Origin: Symsagittifera roscoffensis
Taxonomy: Eukaryota > Xenacoelomorpha > Acoela > Convolutidae
Length of the DNA: 64,000 nucleotides
Reading direction: 5' to 3'
Assembly: GCF_963678635.1 (NCBI RefSeq)
Contig: NC_087066.1
Location: 33,485,301-33,549,300, forward strand
Under the pieces are notes generated by a model. That model did no database searches. It was given only the letters and a program-made list of their open reading frames with translations, and was not told where the DNA came from. Within the stretch, counting starts at the first letter, position 1; each line of letters begins with the position of its first letter. Of the stretch, positions 11,481-24,708 are shown piece by piece. The position numbers and the translations under genes are program-made.

Positions 11481-13299
11481 CATACATTAGGTTGGGAATA
11501 AGTAATGCTGATTTTTGTCACTATCCAATAAACAAATCAACTAGAAATTTTTTTTATTTACTATAACTGATTTGGAACCAGATCTAAACTATTATTTATA
11601 ATTGGTTAATATTAAGATATTTTATATCTATAAAATATTAAATACTAACCAACCATGTTCCATAAAACTAACAACCTATTTATTTGTAAAGTGTTGAAAC
11701 TACTTGTAGTTTCAACACCAGAACAGTTTGAATTAAACTTAGAAAACAGTTGTTCTCATTCTGGAACTAACTCGCGTAAACCGGTGTACACTAGGTCTAT
11801 TGAGACTAGGAGATATAAGAGTAAGATTAAGATCAGTATTAGACTAAGAAGTTGCACGAATCTATCCGGCCGAAAATAAGGTAGCGTAACGAGCAGACGG
11901 TGTACCTTATCTGAAATTACTCTATGAGTACAGTAACCTATACATAACTCATCTGGTGCGACTAAAAGTCTCGAACAGACCTTAACTAACCTAGCATTAG
12001 ACAAAAATTAGATTAGAATTAGACAAATACAACATTTCATAAAAATGTTATATGTCAAAAACTTAGTAGATATGTCTCTACGCCTCAATAGATCAGATCC
12101 AATATTCCGAACAATACAAGAACTACCCGGTATTGGAAGAAGACGTCGAATAAGAAACGACATACGACTAGGAAGAAATCTACCAATTGATTTCATGATA
12201 GTACAACAAAAACGAGGGCAAAATTTTGTATTTAGAAAACTACCAGCAGTAAATTTAAACTTTCATTTACTGACCCAATATTTGAAATGAAAAAAAAAAA
12301 ACTTCAAATAACCTATTATGGCGCTAAACCTATTAATTTTACAAAAACGACAGATAAAAACAACACTTGCCGTTTTCCTTAAATCAGCTGTAAAGTAAAT
12401 GACATCTTGAAAAAACATTTACTAAATATTAAAAAAAAACAAAAATTAGTTAGTATAAATCATAAAATGTTAGTATTATAATTTATCACATCATCCCAGC
12501 TTCATCATCCAAAACATAACAGGGAATTTCAAAAAATTAACACTCATCAAAACTAACACCTAACCTTAACGCTCTAATTTTAATCTATCAAGGCTTATCC
12601 TTACTTTCACTTAAATTAATTTCATTTAATTAACAGCTCATCAATGCTTTCCTTGGATCTTTAAATTAAAATATAACTTAAATTTTAAATTTATAAATAT
12701 TAAAATCTCTGATCATCAAGGCCTATCCTTGGATCACATAGAACAATTTTGCTCTCCCCCTCCCCTTTTACTTAGTGTCTAACGACCTCAAACGTCGATT
12801 CACTACCCAACCTTTATCAAAAGACCCAGAATTAACAGAAATTTTTCGGAGAACTAACCAATTTAATTAAGCTAAACAGTGAAGAACTTCGGTTACTCAT
12901 CCTTCACTTGATCCCACTCCTCTTGGATGACCCAGGCTAAAACAATTAAACTTAGTAAGTCTCTAACGAACTACTTGCGTTCAAATTATACCTGAACCTT
13001 GTGGATCGATTTACGCTTCTCCAACCCTTGATCACAAATCATAACCCCTCAGTAAGATTAAGTAGGTCAAATCTTAGCTTAAAATTAGCCACAAGAAAAT
13101 ACAAATCATTCTTCGGAATCGATATACGCTTTCTCCTCAACCCAATTATACGACCCAAGTTGGGCTTACCACAAAAAATTGTAAGAACTAACAGTTTAAG
13201 GCATTAAAATCACTAATCCAGATTGTGCATCAATCATTCTAAACCTTATGTCAAGAGACAATTTAGGAAACAAACAAACAATCATAATATACAATTGTT

Positions 13300-14100
13300 T
13301 AATTAACGACGAGAAAAACGACCTCGTAATCACACCACACAGACAATCAGTAGGATATATAAGAACAAAAAGACATTACTGAGAAAAAAGATAATAAACA
13401 AACAAAAAGAATTTATTAGGAAAAGATTCTCAAAACGAAGAAACGCAGTCTCAGAATCAGAAACAAACGCAATACACGACCTTCATAATTTAAAAGACTC
13501 AAACTAAAATCACCAAATAGACGATCAATTATATTTCACAGATTTAGAAACCTCATCACAATCATCAAAAAAAAGCAAACGGAAAATAAAAATTGCTACA
13601 CAAACAAAACAATACGTTTCTACAATTGGAATTAACCAATAAGACACATTGAAAACTACACATTAACAATAATACAACAAAAAAATGATTCAAAACGAAG
13701 ATAACTCAGAAAACTCAGTACTTCCATTTTAATATCACCACTATCTGAAGCTCGCGGACAAATAGAATTTTGTAAAAATTTAATTGCAAACTTATATGAA
13801 AAAGGAGAAAGTCCATGCACAAAAGAATTTCCAGATGTAAAAATAAAAAGACAACTTCTCAATCACTATCTCAAAGGTATATGTAGTCTCTCATCACATT
13901 TTGGAATCTACACAATAGAAATTAAATCACCAAATGCATTTCATAATAGATATCTCATTCAAACTGACGATGTAGATATTGAATTCTCAAACGTTTTTAC
14001 ACAATACATCAAAAACATACAACACCAAAACTCAGAGAGAGCAAACTCGATATTTACAAACGACGTAATCTTACTTATCTATAGCTATATATCTATATTA
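13300..14100 (+). pseudogene. Gag-region upstream frame, copy A
   Basis: Broken frames here correspond to the clearer 132-residue frame at 19597-19995 in copy B (beginning MIQNEDNSENSVLPF). In this copy a one-base loss in the T-run after CTTCCATTT puts the protein out of frame near 13730. The product is hydrophilic and Asn/Lys/Ser-rich, and is positioned before the zinc-knuckle region. Function unknown; N-terminal gag is the likeliest reading from position. Confidence 0.45.
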
Positions 14101-14339
14101 GCGTTAGATGAACCCCAAAATGATTCACCTACTCAAACATCTTGACATACAATTGTACGACGGAAATACTAATATTTTCAAATTTTTGCAATTCGAGAAA
14201 ACCTAACAAATGATCAAAAAACACAAAATGTTAAACACGATTTACAAAAAATCTTAGCATGGTTCATAATCGGTTAGTGATTTCATTGAATAAGCAAGAA
14301 AAAATTTTCGACCGCAAAGTACAGATGATGAAACTGTAC

Positions 14340-16370
14340 TAGCAGAACAATCAGACTATGTATGGGACCCTGAATGGTCTTATGAATTATTTATTAATAT
14401 ATCAACAGATATATCAAGTCAAGCAATTAGCACTATTTCAATCAATTACGATTATGTTAGAAAATATCCACTTACAGTTGACGCAACACCTCTAAACTAC
14501 AATTCATTCCTCCCTGAAAGAACAAGAAATCATAGTTTAATTTCCACATTCATAAATAATGATTATCTAAACAAAACAAGAAATCTTACACAACAAGATA
14601 TACAAACCCCATCACATTTTGTAAACAAAGAAATTATTGAAACAATAACAACAACAGAAGCACAACGAACCATCTCACCTATTCAACCAAATTTTACAAC
14701 TCCACAACTAAAAAATCCAACGTTACAACAAACAATCATACAATCCACAGTAAAACCCTCTGTTGCACAAAAACATTCACAGATGGATTACCAAACATTT
14801 CGACCCGTAACAAAACCATCATATAAACAACACAGAAATATTTTTGCAGAACACATTTACAACTATGTCAACGGACCAAAACTAAAACAAATACTCAAAT
14901 ATTTACACAAAGTCAAAATGTACCACAACCAATTTTAACTACGAAAAAACAATGCAAGCAAATATCATAGTAAAAATCAACCTCATCATTACACACAAAA
15001 TTATTTTCCAACAGACGATGAATACTATAATCAGAATCACCAACGATTTTCCTCAAACCAAAGACCTCGTTTTTACAGTATTGATCAACCAGATATTTTC
15101 GAACCATACACACGAAATGAACAAATAGGACAACCTAGAACTAACCCAACACCTTACAATCATAATTTTCAACAACAAAGTCCAGTTAACACACATTCAT
15201 ATCAACCAACTCAGATGCATAATGAAATCCCACTACCATATTATTTACAACACGAAATAACAAAAAGCCAACTAACAAATTTTTCTCAAATTCCACATGC
15301 CGCAGAATCCCTACAAATGACTATGAATCCATACCTAATGGGTGGATCATCAAAAACATCAAATGAACCACTCATGGTATTCACAGGCACAGACCCTGTA
15401 GAAGATTATCTAAACGCAGTCACAGCAAATTTAATTTTAAATATAGGATCTGAACCAGTAAACACGCCACTCCATCAAAATTGGATACATAAACGCACAG
15501 CTCTAATCCAAACTACCCTTGACGGCGCAGCTCAAAAATAATTTTCAGTTTTACCTATAGAAATAAAATCAGATTGGAAAACATTCACACAAGAATTCTT
15601 AAAAATGTTTGACTCAGAAACAAACAAACAACATCAAAGAGTTTTATGCAATTAAATTCGTAGACTACCCAATGAAACAATAAAACAACTGGCAGTAAGA
15701 ATAGAAACAGTAGTCCGAAAATCATATTCACTTAATACTCATGATTATAAAAATACGAAGATGACAGAAATCCTAATGATGACTCTAACACCTCAATTTC
15801 CGAGAACCAGATTTAGATTTTAGAAAGATAGTAGATAAACTAGAACAAGCAGAAACCACTATGAAATTGGAAGAAACAGAAAACTTAAAACTACAATATG
15901 TGAACAACATCCAGACCACTACTTCGCACATAAACAATATCAACGACTCTGATACTGACTTATCCGAAAACTCACCGAAATTTTGACCATCTACGAGAAA
16001 AACCCAAATTTCAGAAGCAAACCATCATTCAAAAAATGGTGTAATTATTGTCAAAGATACGGACACAGTATCGCTGAATGCAGACAAAAACAACAAGATA
16101 ACCAAAATAAACCACAAAAACATGGAGAACCCAACAAATCTTTTCATCAAAACATGAAGAAAGATTAAAATTTATCCAACAAAAACATTCATAGCAATAA
16201 TAGTTCAGGAAAACCCCTTCCAAATAACTCCAACTACTCTAGACAACAATCACCCTATAATACAAATTATAGAAGACGATCACCATACCAAAAAAATTCA
16301 CAAAATTTCTCACAAAACAGATATAGTCGATCAAATGTTTTTCCCCATGGCTTCCTCACCGACTATTAAG
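14340..16370 (+). pseudogene. Retrotransposon gag-like polyprotein, copy A
   Basis: Fragments in more than one frame read as one protein: an Asn/Gln/Pro/Thr-rich N-terminal part, then a capsid-like region (LMVFTGTDP, DYLNAVTANLI, LPNETIKQLAVRI) matching the general Retrotrans_gag pattern, a charged linker, a CCHC knuckle CNYCQRYGHSIAEC near 16041-16082, and a Ser/Asn/Arg/Gln-rich basic tail that would bind nucleic acid. Stops interrupt it at about 15540, 15652, 15820 and 15984. Downstream there is no pol. Such a protein would package element RNA; this copy cannot be translated whole. Confidence 0.7.
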
Positions 16371-17039
16371 GTAATATGAACTGAATTTTTAACTAATAAA
16401 ATCAAACAAAACTAACCATTATTATTCGATGTTTTCTCTTTTTCTTCATAGGTACAATCATCAATCATCTACAAAACAAAAAGCAAAATAAAAAACGAAC
16501 TCTTTTTCAAATCATTAATTTTTATTAACCTATCCAATAATTGAAGCAATAAAATTATACCGTACAAAGCACTTAATTATTATATAAATTCTTTTCCCAA
16601 AAGCAGTAAATATTCATAAATTGAAAATAACTTAACAATTTCAACCCCAAATAAAGCAGTAAAATTTATAATTTCAGAAGTAGTAAATTAATAAAAAAAA
16701 TTGTTCATAAATTGCAGATAGCAGTACTAACCTTTTATCAGACGCTTCTTTGTATAGTCTTCGCCCATAAATTCTATCCAAATTCGCACTACTCGCGCCC
16801 ATAGAATTGTTTAAAATAATGAATTTGAGTTTCAACTTTCACTGATAACAACTTTAACAAATTTAACACGTTTCAAATTTTCCTTTAACCCGGTTGGAAA
16901 GGAGTTAAATAATAAACCAAATTAACCAACGCACGCTTACTAAACACCATAAACTACAACCTAATAGCATGACTAAGAAAAGAAAACCCTCGGTACCCAA
17001 ACTGGAATAACACCAGCTTAGAACCGGATAAATTGATGA

Positions 17040-17395
17040 AAATTATTTTGATGTTCGAAACAAGTGGATGTTCCAATCGGATCTAATTGTCACTGATTAG
17101 CAGGAAAGAGAATGTTAGGCTAGGGTTGTGGCGATCAGAATGTGAGCTGATTAGCATGCGCTAAATGCTTTGAAACGGCGCTCATTTCGTCGGCCCTCAA
17201 AAATTGGTTTTTACTTTCATCTCGATTTTCATTATAGTTTAATTACAACTTGATTTTTCAGGGAAATACAAAATCATTTTTAAACACCCGGCAAATGCAC
17301 ATTACCTGATTGAGCAAATTGAGTGAACAAAATTAGAAATAGCGCGCGAGTCAGCTGCTAACTTTTACAGGGGCATACTAATCAACATACATTAG
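17040..17395. repeat. R repeat, copy 2 of 3
   Basis: Begins at aaaattattttgatgttcg, about 40 bases inside the sequence of copies 1 and 3, and is otherwise collinear with them. The truncation marks the join between the two ~5.9-kb units. Confidence 0.8.
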
Positions 17396-19249
17396 GTTGG
17401 GAATAAGTGTTGCTGATTTTTGTCACTATCCAATAAACAAATCAACTAGAATTTGTTTAAATTACTATAACTAATTTGGAACCAGATCTAAACTATTATT
17501 TATTATTGGTTAATATTATGATATTTTATATCTATAAATTATTAAATACTAACCAATCATATTCCATAAAACTAACAACCTATTTATTTGTAAAGTGTTG
17601 AAACTACTTGTAGTTTCAACACCAGAACATTTTGAATTAAACTTAGAATACAGTTTTTCTCATTCTGGAACTAACTCGCGTAAACCGGTGTACACTAGAT
17701 CTATTGAGACTAGGAGATATAAGAGTAAGATTAAGATCGGTATTAGACTAAGAAGTTGCACGAATCTATCCGGCCGAAAATAAGATAGCGTGACGAGCAG
17801 ACGGTGTACCTTATCTGAAATTACTCTATGAGTACAGTAACCTATACATAACTCATCTGGTGCGACCAAAAGTCTCGAACAGACCTTAACTAACCTAGCA
17901 TTAGACAAAAATTAGACTAGAATTAGACAAATACAACATTTCATAAAAAATGTTATATGACAAAAACTTAGTAGATATGTCTCTACGCCTCAATAGATCA
18001 GATCCAATATTCCGAAAAATACAAGAACTACCCGGTATTGGAAGAAGGCGTCGAATAAGAAACGACATACGACTAGGAAGAAATCTACCAATTGATTTCA
18101 TGATAGTACAACAAAATCGAGGGCAAAATTTTGTATTTAGAATACTACCAGCAGTAAATTTAATCTTTCAATTACTGACCCAATATTTGAAATGAAAAAA
18201 AAACTTCAAATAACCTATTATGGCGCTAAAGCTATTAATTGTACAATAACGACTGATAAAACAACACTTGCCGTTTTCCTTAAATCAGCTGTAAAGTAAA
18301 TGACATCTTGAAAAAACACTTAATAAATATAAAAATAAAAAAAATTAGTTAGTATAAATCATAAAATGTTAGTATTATAATTTATCACATCATCCCAGCT
18401 TCATCGCCCAAAACATAACAGCGAATTTCAAAAAATTAAATATCATCAAAACCAACACCTAACCTTAACGCTCTACTTTTTAACTATCAAGGCTTATCCT
18501 TACTTTCACTTAAATTAATTTCTTTTAAATAACAGATCATCAATGCTTTCCTTGGATCTTAAAATTAACATATAACTTGAATTTTAAATTTCTAAATTTT
18601 AAAATCTCTGATCATCAAGGCCTATCCTTGGATCACATAGAACAATTTTGCTCTCCCCCTCCTCTTTTACTTAGTGTCTAACGACCTCAAACGTCGATTC
18701 ACTACCCAACCTTTATCAAAAGACCCAGAATTAACAGAAATTTTTCGGAGAACTAACCAATTTAATTAAGCTAAACAGTGAAGAACTTCGGTTACTCATC
18801 CTTCACTTGATCCCACTCCTCCTAGATGACCCAGGCTAAAAACAATTAAACTTAGTAAGTCATAAACTAGTATCAAACGAACTACTTGCGTTCAAATTAT
18901 ACCTGAACCTTGTGGATCGATTTACTCTTCTCCAACCCTTGATCACAAATCATTACCCCTCAGTAAGATTAAGTAGGTCAAATCTTAGCTTAAAATTAGC
19001 CACAATTACGTACAAATCATTCTTCGGAATCGATATACGCTTTCTCCCCAACCCAATTATACGACCCAAGTTAGGCTTACCACAAAAAATTGTTAGAACC
19101 AACAGTTTAAGGCATTAAAATCACGAATCCAGATTGTGCATCAATCATTCTAAACCTTATGTCAAGAGACAATAAGGAAACAAACAAACAATCATAATAT
19201 ACAATTGTTTAATTAACGACGAGAAATACGACCTCGTAATCACACCACA

Positions 19250-19995
19250 CAGACAATCAGTAGGATATATAAGAACAAAAAGACAAACACTGAGAAAAAA
19301 GATAATAAACAAACAAAAACAAATTATTAGGAAAAGATTCTCAAAACGAAGAAACGCAGTCTCAGAATCAGAAACAACCGCAATACACGACCTTCATAAT
19401 TTAAAAGACTCAAACAAAAATCACCAAATAGACGATCAATTATATTTCACAGATTTAGAAACCACATCACAATCATCAATAAAAAGCAAAAGGAAAATAA
19501 AAAATTGCAACACAAACAAACCAATACGTTTCTACAATTGGAATCAACCAATAAGACACATTGAAAACTACACATTAACAATAATACCACACAAAAATGA
19601 TTCAAAACGAAGATAACTCAGAAAACTCAGTACTTCCATTTTTAATATCACCACTATCTGAACCTCGCGGACAAATAGAATTTTGTAAAAACTTAATTGC
19701 AAACTTATATGAAAAAGGAGAAAGTCCATGCACAAAAGAGATTCCAGATGTAAAAAGCAAAAGACAACTTCTCGATCACTATCTCAAAGGTATATGTAGT
19801 CTCACATCACATTTTGGAATCTACACAATAGAAATTAAATCACCAAATGCATTTCATAATAGATATCTCATTCAAACTGACAATGTAGATATTGAATTCT
19901 CAAACGTTTTTACACAATACATCAAAAACATAACACCAAAACTCACAGAGAGCAAACTCGATATTTACAAACGACATATTCTCACTTATCTATAG
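19250..19995 (+). pseudogene. Gag-region upstream frame, copy B
   Basis: The last 132 codons (19597-19995) are intact and begin at an ATG. A preceding Lys/Arg/Asn/Ser-rich frame runs from about 19270 to 19590. The protein is hydrophilic, with no motif I can name. The same sequence in copy A is frame-broken, so copy B is the better template for reading it. Likely the N-terminal part of the gag-like protein that follows. Confidence 0.5.
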
Positions 19996-20239
19996 ATATA
20001 TATCTATATTAGAGTTAGATGAACCCCAAAAAGATTCACCTACTCAAACATCTTGACATACAATTGTACGACGGAAATACTAATATTTTCAAACTTTTTA
20101 ATTGCAATTCGAGAAAACCTAACAAATGATCAAAAAACATAAAATGTTAAACACGATTTACAAAAAATCTTAGCATGGTTCATAATCGGTTATTTAAGTC
20201 ACAATATTGATTTCATTGAATAAGCAAGAAAAAATTAGC

Positions 20240-22258
20240 AGAACAATCAGACTATGTATGGGACCCTGAATGGTCTTATGAATTATTTATTAATATACCA
20301 ACAGATATATAAAGTCAAACAATTAGCACTATTTCAATCAATAAAGATTATGTTCGAAAAAATCCACTTACAGTTGACGCAACACCTCTAAACTACAATT
20401 CATTCCTCCCTGAAAGAACAAGAAATCATAGTTTAATTTCCACATTCATAAATAATGATAATCTAAACAGAACAAGAAATCTCACACAACAAGATATACA
20501 AACCCCATCACATTTTGTAAACGAAGAAAATATTGAAACAATAACAACAACAGAAGCACAACGAAGCATCTCACCTATTCAACCAAATTTTACAACTCCA
20601 CAACTAAAAAATCCAACGTTACAACAAACAATCATACAATCCACAGTAAAACCCTCTGTTGCACAAAAACATTCACAGATGGATTACCAAACATTTCGAC
20701 CCGTAACAAAACCATCATACAAACAACACAGAATAATTTTGCAGAACACATTTACAACTATGTCAACCGACCAAAAACGACCAAAACTAAAACAAATACT
20801 CAAATATTTACACAAAGTCAAAATGTACCACAACTAATTTTAACTACGAAAAAACAATGCAAGCAAATATCATAGTAAAAATCAACCTCATCATTACGCA
20901 CAAAATTATTTTCCAACAGACGATGATGAATACTATAATCAGAATCACCAACGATTTTCCTCAAACCAAAGACCTCGTTCTTAGAGTATTGATCAACCAG
21001 ATATTTTCGAACCATACACACGAAATGAACAAATAGGACAACCTAGAACTAACCCAACACCTTACAATCATAACTTTCAACAAGAAAATCCAGTTAACAC
21101 ACATTCATATCAACCAACTCACCATATTATTTACAACAACACGAAATAAAAAGCCAACTAACAATTTTTTCTCAAATTCTACATGCCGCAGAACCCCTAC
21201 AAACGACTATGAATCCATACCTAATGGGTGGATCATCAATGACATCAAATGAACCACTCATGGTATTCACAGGCACAGACCCTGAAAACTCTGTAGAAGA
21301 TTATCTAAACGCAGTCACAGCAAATTTAATTTGAAATATAGGACCTGAACCAGTAAACACGCCACTCCATCAAAATTAGATACATAGACGCACAGCTCTA
21401 ATCCAAACTACCCTTGACGGCGCAGCTCAAAAATAGTTTTCAGTTTTACCTATAGAAATAAAATCAGATTGGAAAAGATTCACACAAGAATTCTTAAAAA
21501 TGTTTGACTCAGAAACAAACAAACAACATCAAAGAGTTTTATGCAATGAAATTCGTAGACTACCCAATGAAACAATAAAACAACTGGCAGTAAGAATAGA
21601 AACAGTAGCCCGAAAAGCATATTCACTTAATACTCATGATTATAAAAATACAAAGATGACAGAAATCCTAATGATGACTCTAACACCTCAATTTCCGAGA
21701 ACCAGATTTAGATTTAAGGAAGATAGTAGATAAACTAGAGCAAGCAGAAATCACTATGAAATTGGAAGAAACAGAAAACTTAAAACTACAATATGTAAAC
21801 AACATCCAGACCACTACTTCGCACATAAACAATATCAACGACTCTGATACTGATTTATCCGAAAACTCTCCGAAATTTTGACCATCTACGAGAAAAACCC
21901 AAATTTCAAAAGCAAACCATCATTCAAAAAATGGTGTAATTATTAACGAAGATACGGACACAGTATCGCTGAATGCAGACAAAAACAACAAGATAACCAC
22001 AAAAACAGAGAACCCAACAAATCTTTTCAATACATGAAGAAAGATCAAAATTTACCCAACAAAAACATTCATAGCAATAAAAGTTCAGGAAAACCCCTTC
22101 CAAATAACTCCAACTACTTTAGACAACAATCACCCTATAATACAAATTATAGAGGACGATCACCATACCAAAAAAATTCACAAAATTTCTCACAAAACAG
22201 ATATAGTCGATCAAATGTTTTCCCCATGGCTTCCTCACCGACGATTAGGGTAATATGA
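20240..22258 (+). pseudogene. Retrotransposon gag-like polyprotein, copy B
   Basis: Same architecture as the copy at 14340-16370. The capsid-like section LPNETIKQLAVRI sits in an open frame at 21500-21733 and the basic Ser/Asn/Arg-rich tail at 22034-22258. The first knuckle cysteines have been altered in this copy (the TGTAATTATTGT of copy A reads TGTAATTATTAA here), so the CCHC finger is lost. The stop after CCGAAATTTTGA is shared with copy A. Confidence 0.65.
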
Positions 22259-22915
22259 ACTCAATATTTAACTAATAAATTCAAACAACACTAACCATTA
22301 TTATTCGATGTTTTCTCTTTTTCTTCATAGGTACAATCATCAATCATCTACAAAACAAAAAGCAAAATAAAAAACAAACTCTTTTTCAAATCAATAATTT
22401 TTATTAACCTATCCAATAAGTGAAGCAAAAAAATTATCCTGTACAAAGCACTTAATTATTATAAAAATTCTTTTCCCAAAAGCAGTAAATATTCATAAAT
22501 TGAAAATAACTTAATAATTTCAACCCCCAAATAAAGCAGTAAAATTTATAATTTCAGAAGCAGTAAATTAATAAAAAAATTGTTCATAAATTGCAGATAG
22601 CAGTACTAACCTTTTATCAGACGCTTCTTTGTATACTCTCGCCCATAAACTCTATCCAAATTCGCACTGCTCGCGCCCAAAGAATTGTTTAAAATAATGA
22701 ATTTGAGTTTCAACTTTCACTGATAACAACTTTAACAAATTTGACACGTTTCAAATTTTCCTTTAACCCGGTTGGAAAGGAATTATATAATAATCCAAAT
22801 TAACCAACGCAAGCTTACTAAACACCATTAACTACAACCTAATAGCATGACTAAGAAAAGAAAACCCTCGGTACCCAAACTGGAATAACACCAGCTTAGA
22901 ACCGGAAAAATTATT

Positions 22916-23916
22916 CTTTTAAAGAATACTTTTAAGTCTGAACACAAAAGAACAAAACACCAAAAAGTTGAAAAACAAAACCAAAACAAACAATTTGATT
23001 TTTGAAGAAAAGACAAAACTAAGACAACAAAAGAAAACACTAGTAATAAAAAATGGCATGAAAAGTTGAACTAACACAGGACCCTCCAAAAAGAGAACAA
23101 AATTATACCCTCACTTCTGGCCTAACCCACCAGAAGAGGACGTCCTGAGCATGCTCTATAGCTGGCCTCACCCACCGTGCTACATCTACGCTTTGTGACA
23201 CCCACGACACTATTTTTGACGAGAGTTATTCAAGTATGAGTAGCTCTTAAGAATAACCGAACTAAATAATAACGCTTTTGCGATAAAAACTAATATAAAG
23301 ATCATAACTAATAAACAGGATTAACAAAGATTTGTATATGCAAATGATATAATGCAGTATATCGATTACAAACAGCCCAAAGACGAGCATCAAGGATTTT
23401 AAAAACCCAATCACACTCCTACGGAATGGCAGAACCCACCTGATTTGCTGCCTACAGTCACTACACTCAATGGATTTAGAGTACGATTTGGCATCGCAGA
23501 AAAGGAAATCCATTGCTACAGAACAATGGCCATCTCGATGTTCAAGTATATGTACAGATCCAAGTCACCAGGCATTGCATCCAAGCTCAAACTTCACGCC
23601 ACTCCCAAACGAGACCTGAACACAATTCTCCACAAAACAAGAACAAACGATCATAACAAAACATTTTAGAATCAGATTGACTTCCAGAAACAAAAGCAAC
23701 AGTTGGCGGTCAGAGTCGTTGTCGAATGACAAACTGATATCGACGATTCCATCTTCCTGGAGCAGACGGATAAGACATCCTTCTCCAAGAACGAAACAGA
23801 AATGATGCTCGAGAAATACAAACAAACATCATCCATCGTCCATTATAAATGAATGTAAAGGAACCAAAACGAAAGCTCTCTAAACTCCGGATGGGTGGAA
23901 CCAGATCTAAACAAGT
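22916..23916. other. Unassigned single-copy segment
   Basis: Lies between the end of unit B and the third R repeat. A 74-codon plus-strand frame (23445-23669, beginning MLPTVTTLNGFRVRF) and overlapping minus-strand frames are the only open stretches. The segment 23060-23220 is richer in GC than its neighbours. Could be part of another retroelement; I do not recognise it. Confidence 0.35.
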
Positions 23917-24312
23917 ATCTCAAATACTTATAGCTTCTCTTTTTGTCCGCAGAATCGAACTGAAGAAAATTATTTTGAAGTTCGAGTCAAAAGGATGTTC
24001 AAAGCGGATCTAATTGTCACTGGTTAGCAGGAAAGAGAATGTTAGGCTAGGATTGTGGCGATCAGAATGTGAGCTGATAAGCATGCGCTAAGTGCTTTAA
24101 AACGGCGCTCATTTCGTCGGCCCTCAAAAATTGGTTTTTACTTTCATCTCGATTTTCATTATAGTTTAATTACAACTTTATTTTTCAGGGAAATACAAAA
24201 CCAATTTTAAACACCCGGCAAATGCACATTACCTGATTGAGCAAATTGAGTGAACAAAATTAGAAATAGCGCATGAGTCAGCTGCTAACTTTTACATGGG
24301 CATACTAATCGA
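23917..24312. repeat. R repeat, copy 3 of 3
   Basis: Third copy of the ~390-bp R sequence, with the same left end as copy 1 (tatctcaaatacttatagc). It ends about 50 bases before the left Polinton terminus. Confidence 0.85.
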
Positions 24313-24358
24313 CATCCAATTAAGCTCCAATTTCGAAATTAGAAGTTCATCACGTACT

Positions 24359-24364
24359 TTCGTT
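24359..24364. other. Left target-site duplication TTCGTT
   Basis: Six bases immediately outside the left inverted repeat, identical to 44843-44848 outside the right one. Polintons duplicate 6 bp on integration. Confidence 0.85.
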
Positions 24365-24708
24365 AGTAGTATAGTAAAAGTGGCTAAAAAAATGACCACT
24401 TTCACTCCCTTTTTTTCGGTGTGCCATTGCAATGACCACTTTTAACCCCCATAGTGTTTAAAACTCCCTACTTTTTCGGGCACACATGTTTTAAAGCGGG
24501 TCAAAATTAGTAATTTTCCAGCCAATTTATGGAAAAGGGAATGGAATTAAGTTTTGGTTGGTGCATGTTTTGCCTTGACTTTGACAGTTCAAATTTTACT
24601 GCGCGCGTTATATTGTGGATTAATATGTATAAAACGCATAAACTTAACCGAAATTTGATGATGCGGAATGATGCATAATAATAATAAATAAAGGGGATGA
24701 TAATGAAA
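24365..24708 (+). repeat. Left terminal inverted repeat of the Polinton
   Basis: 344 bp beginning AGTAGTATAGTAAAAGTGGC. It aligns along its length to the reverse complement of 44442-44787, including shared landmarks cggtgtgcc, gggcacacatgtttta, ttactgcgcgcgttatat and tgatgatgcggaatgatgc. Confidence 0.93.

Larger units (their letters stand above)
11091..17035. repeat. Duplicated ~5.9-kb unit, copy A (gag-like retroelement)
   Basis: Together with 17036-22915 this forms a direct tandem repeat with an offset of about 5905-5912 bases. It contains the R repeat, AT-rich leader DNA, short conserved frames at 11655 and 12045, and a decayed gag-like coding region from about 13300 to 16370. No protease, reverse transcriptase or integrase was seen, and I could not identify LTRs. 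The same stops and frame breaks occur in both units, so the decay preceded the duplication. Confidence 0.8.
17036..22915. repeat. Duplicated ~5.9-kb unit, copy B (gag-like retroelement)
   Basis: Second copy of the 11091-17035 unit. It lacks the first ~40 bases of the R repeat seen in copy 1 and is joined straight onto the end of copy A (gaaccggat). Identity by eye is in the mid-90s percent, with short indels. Confidence 0.8.
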
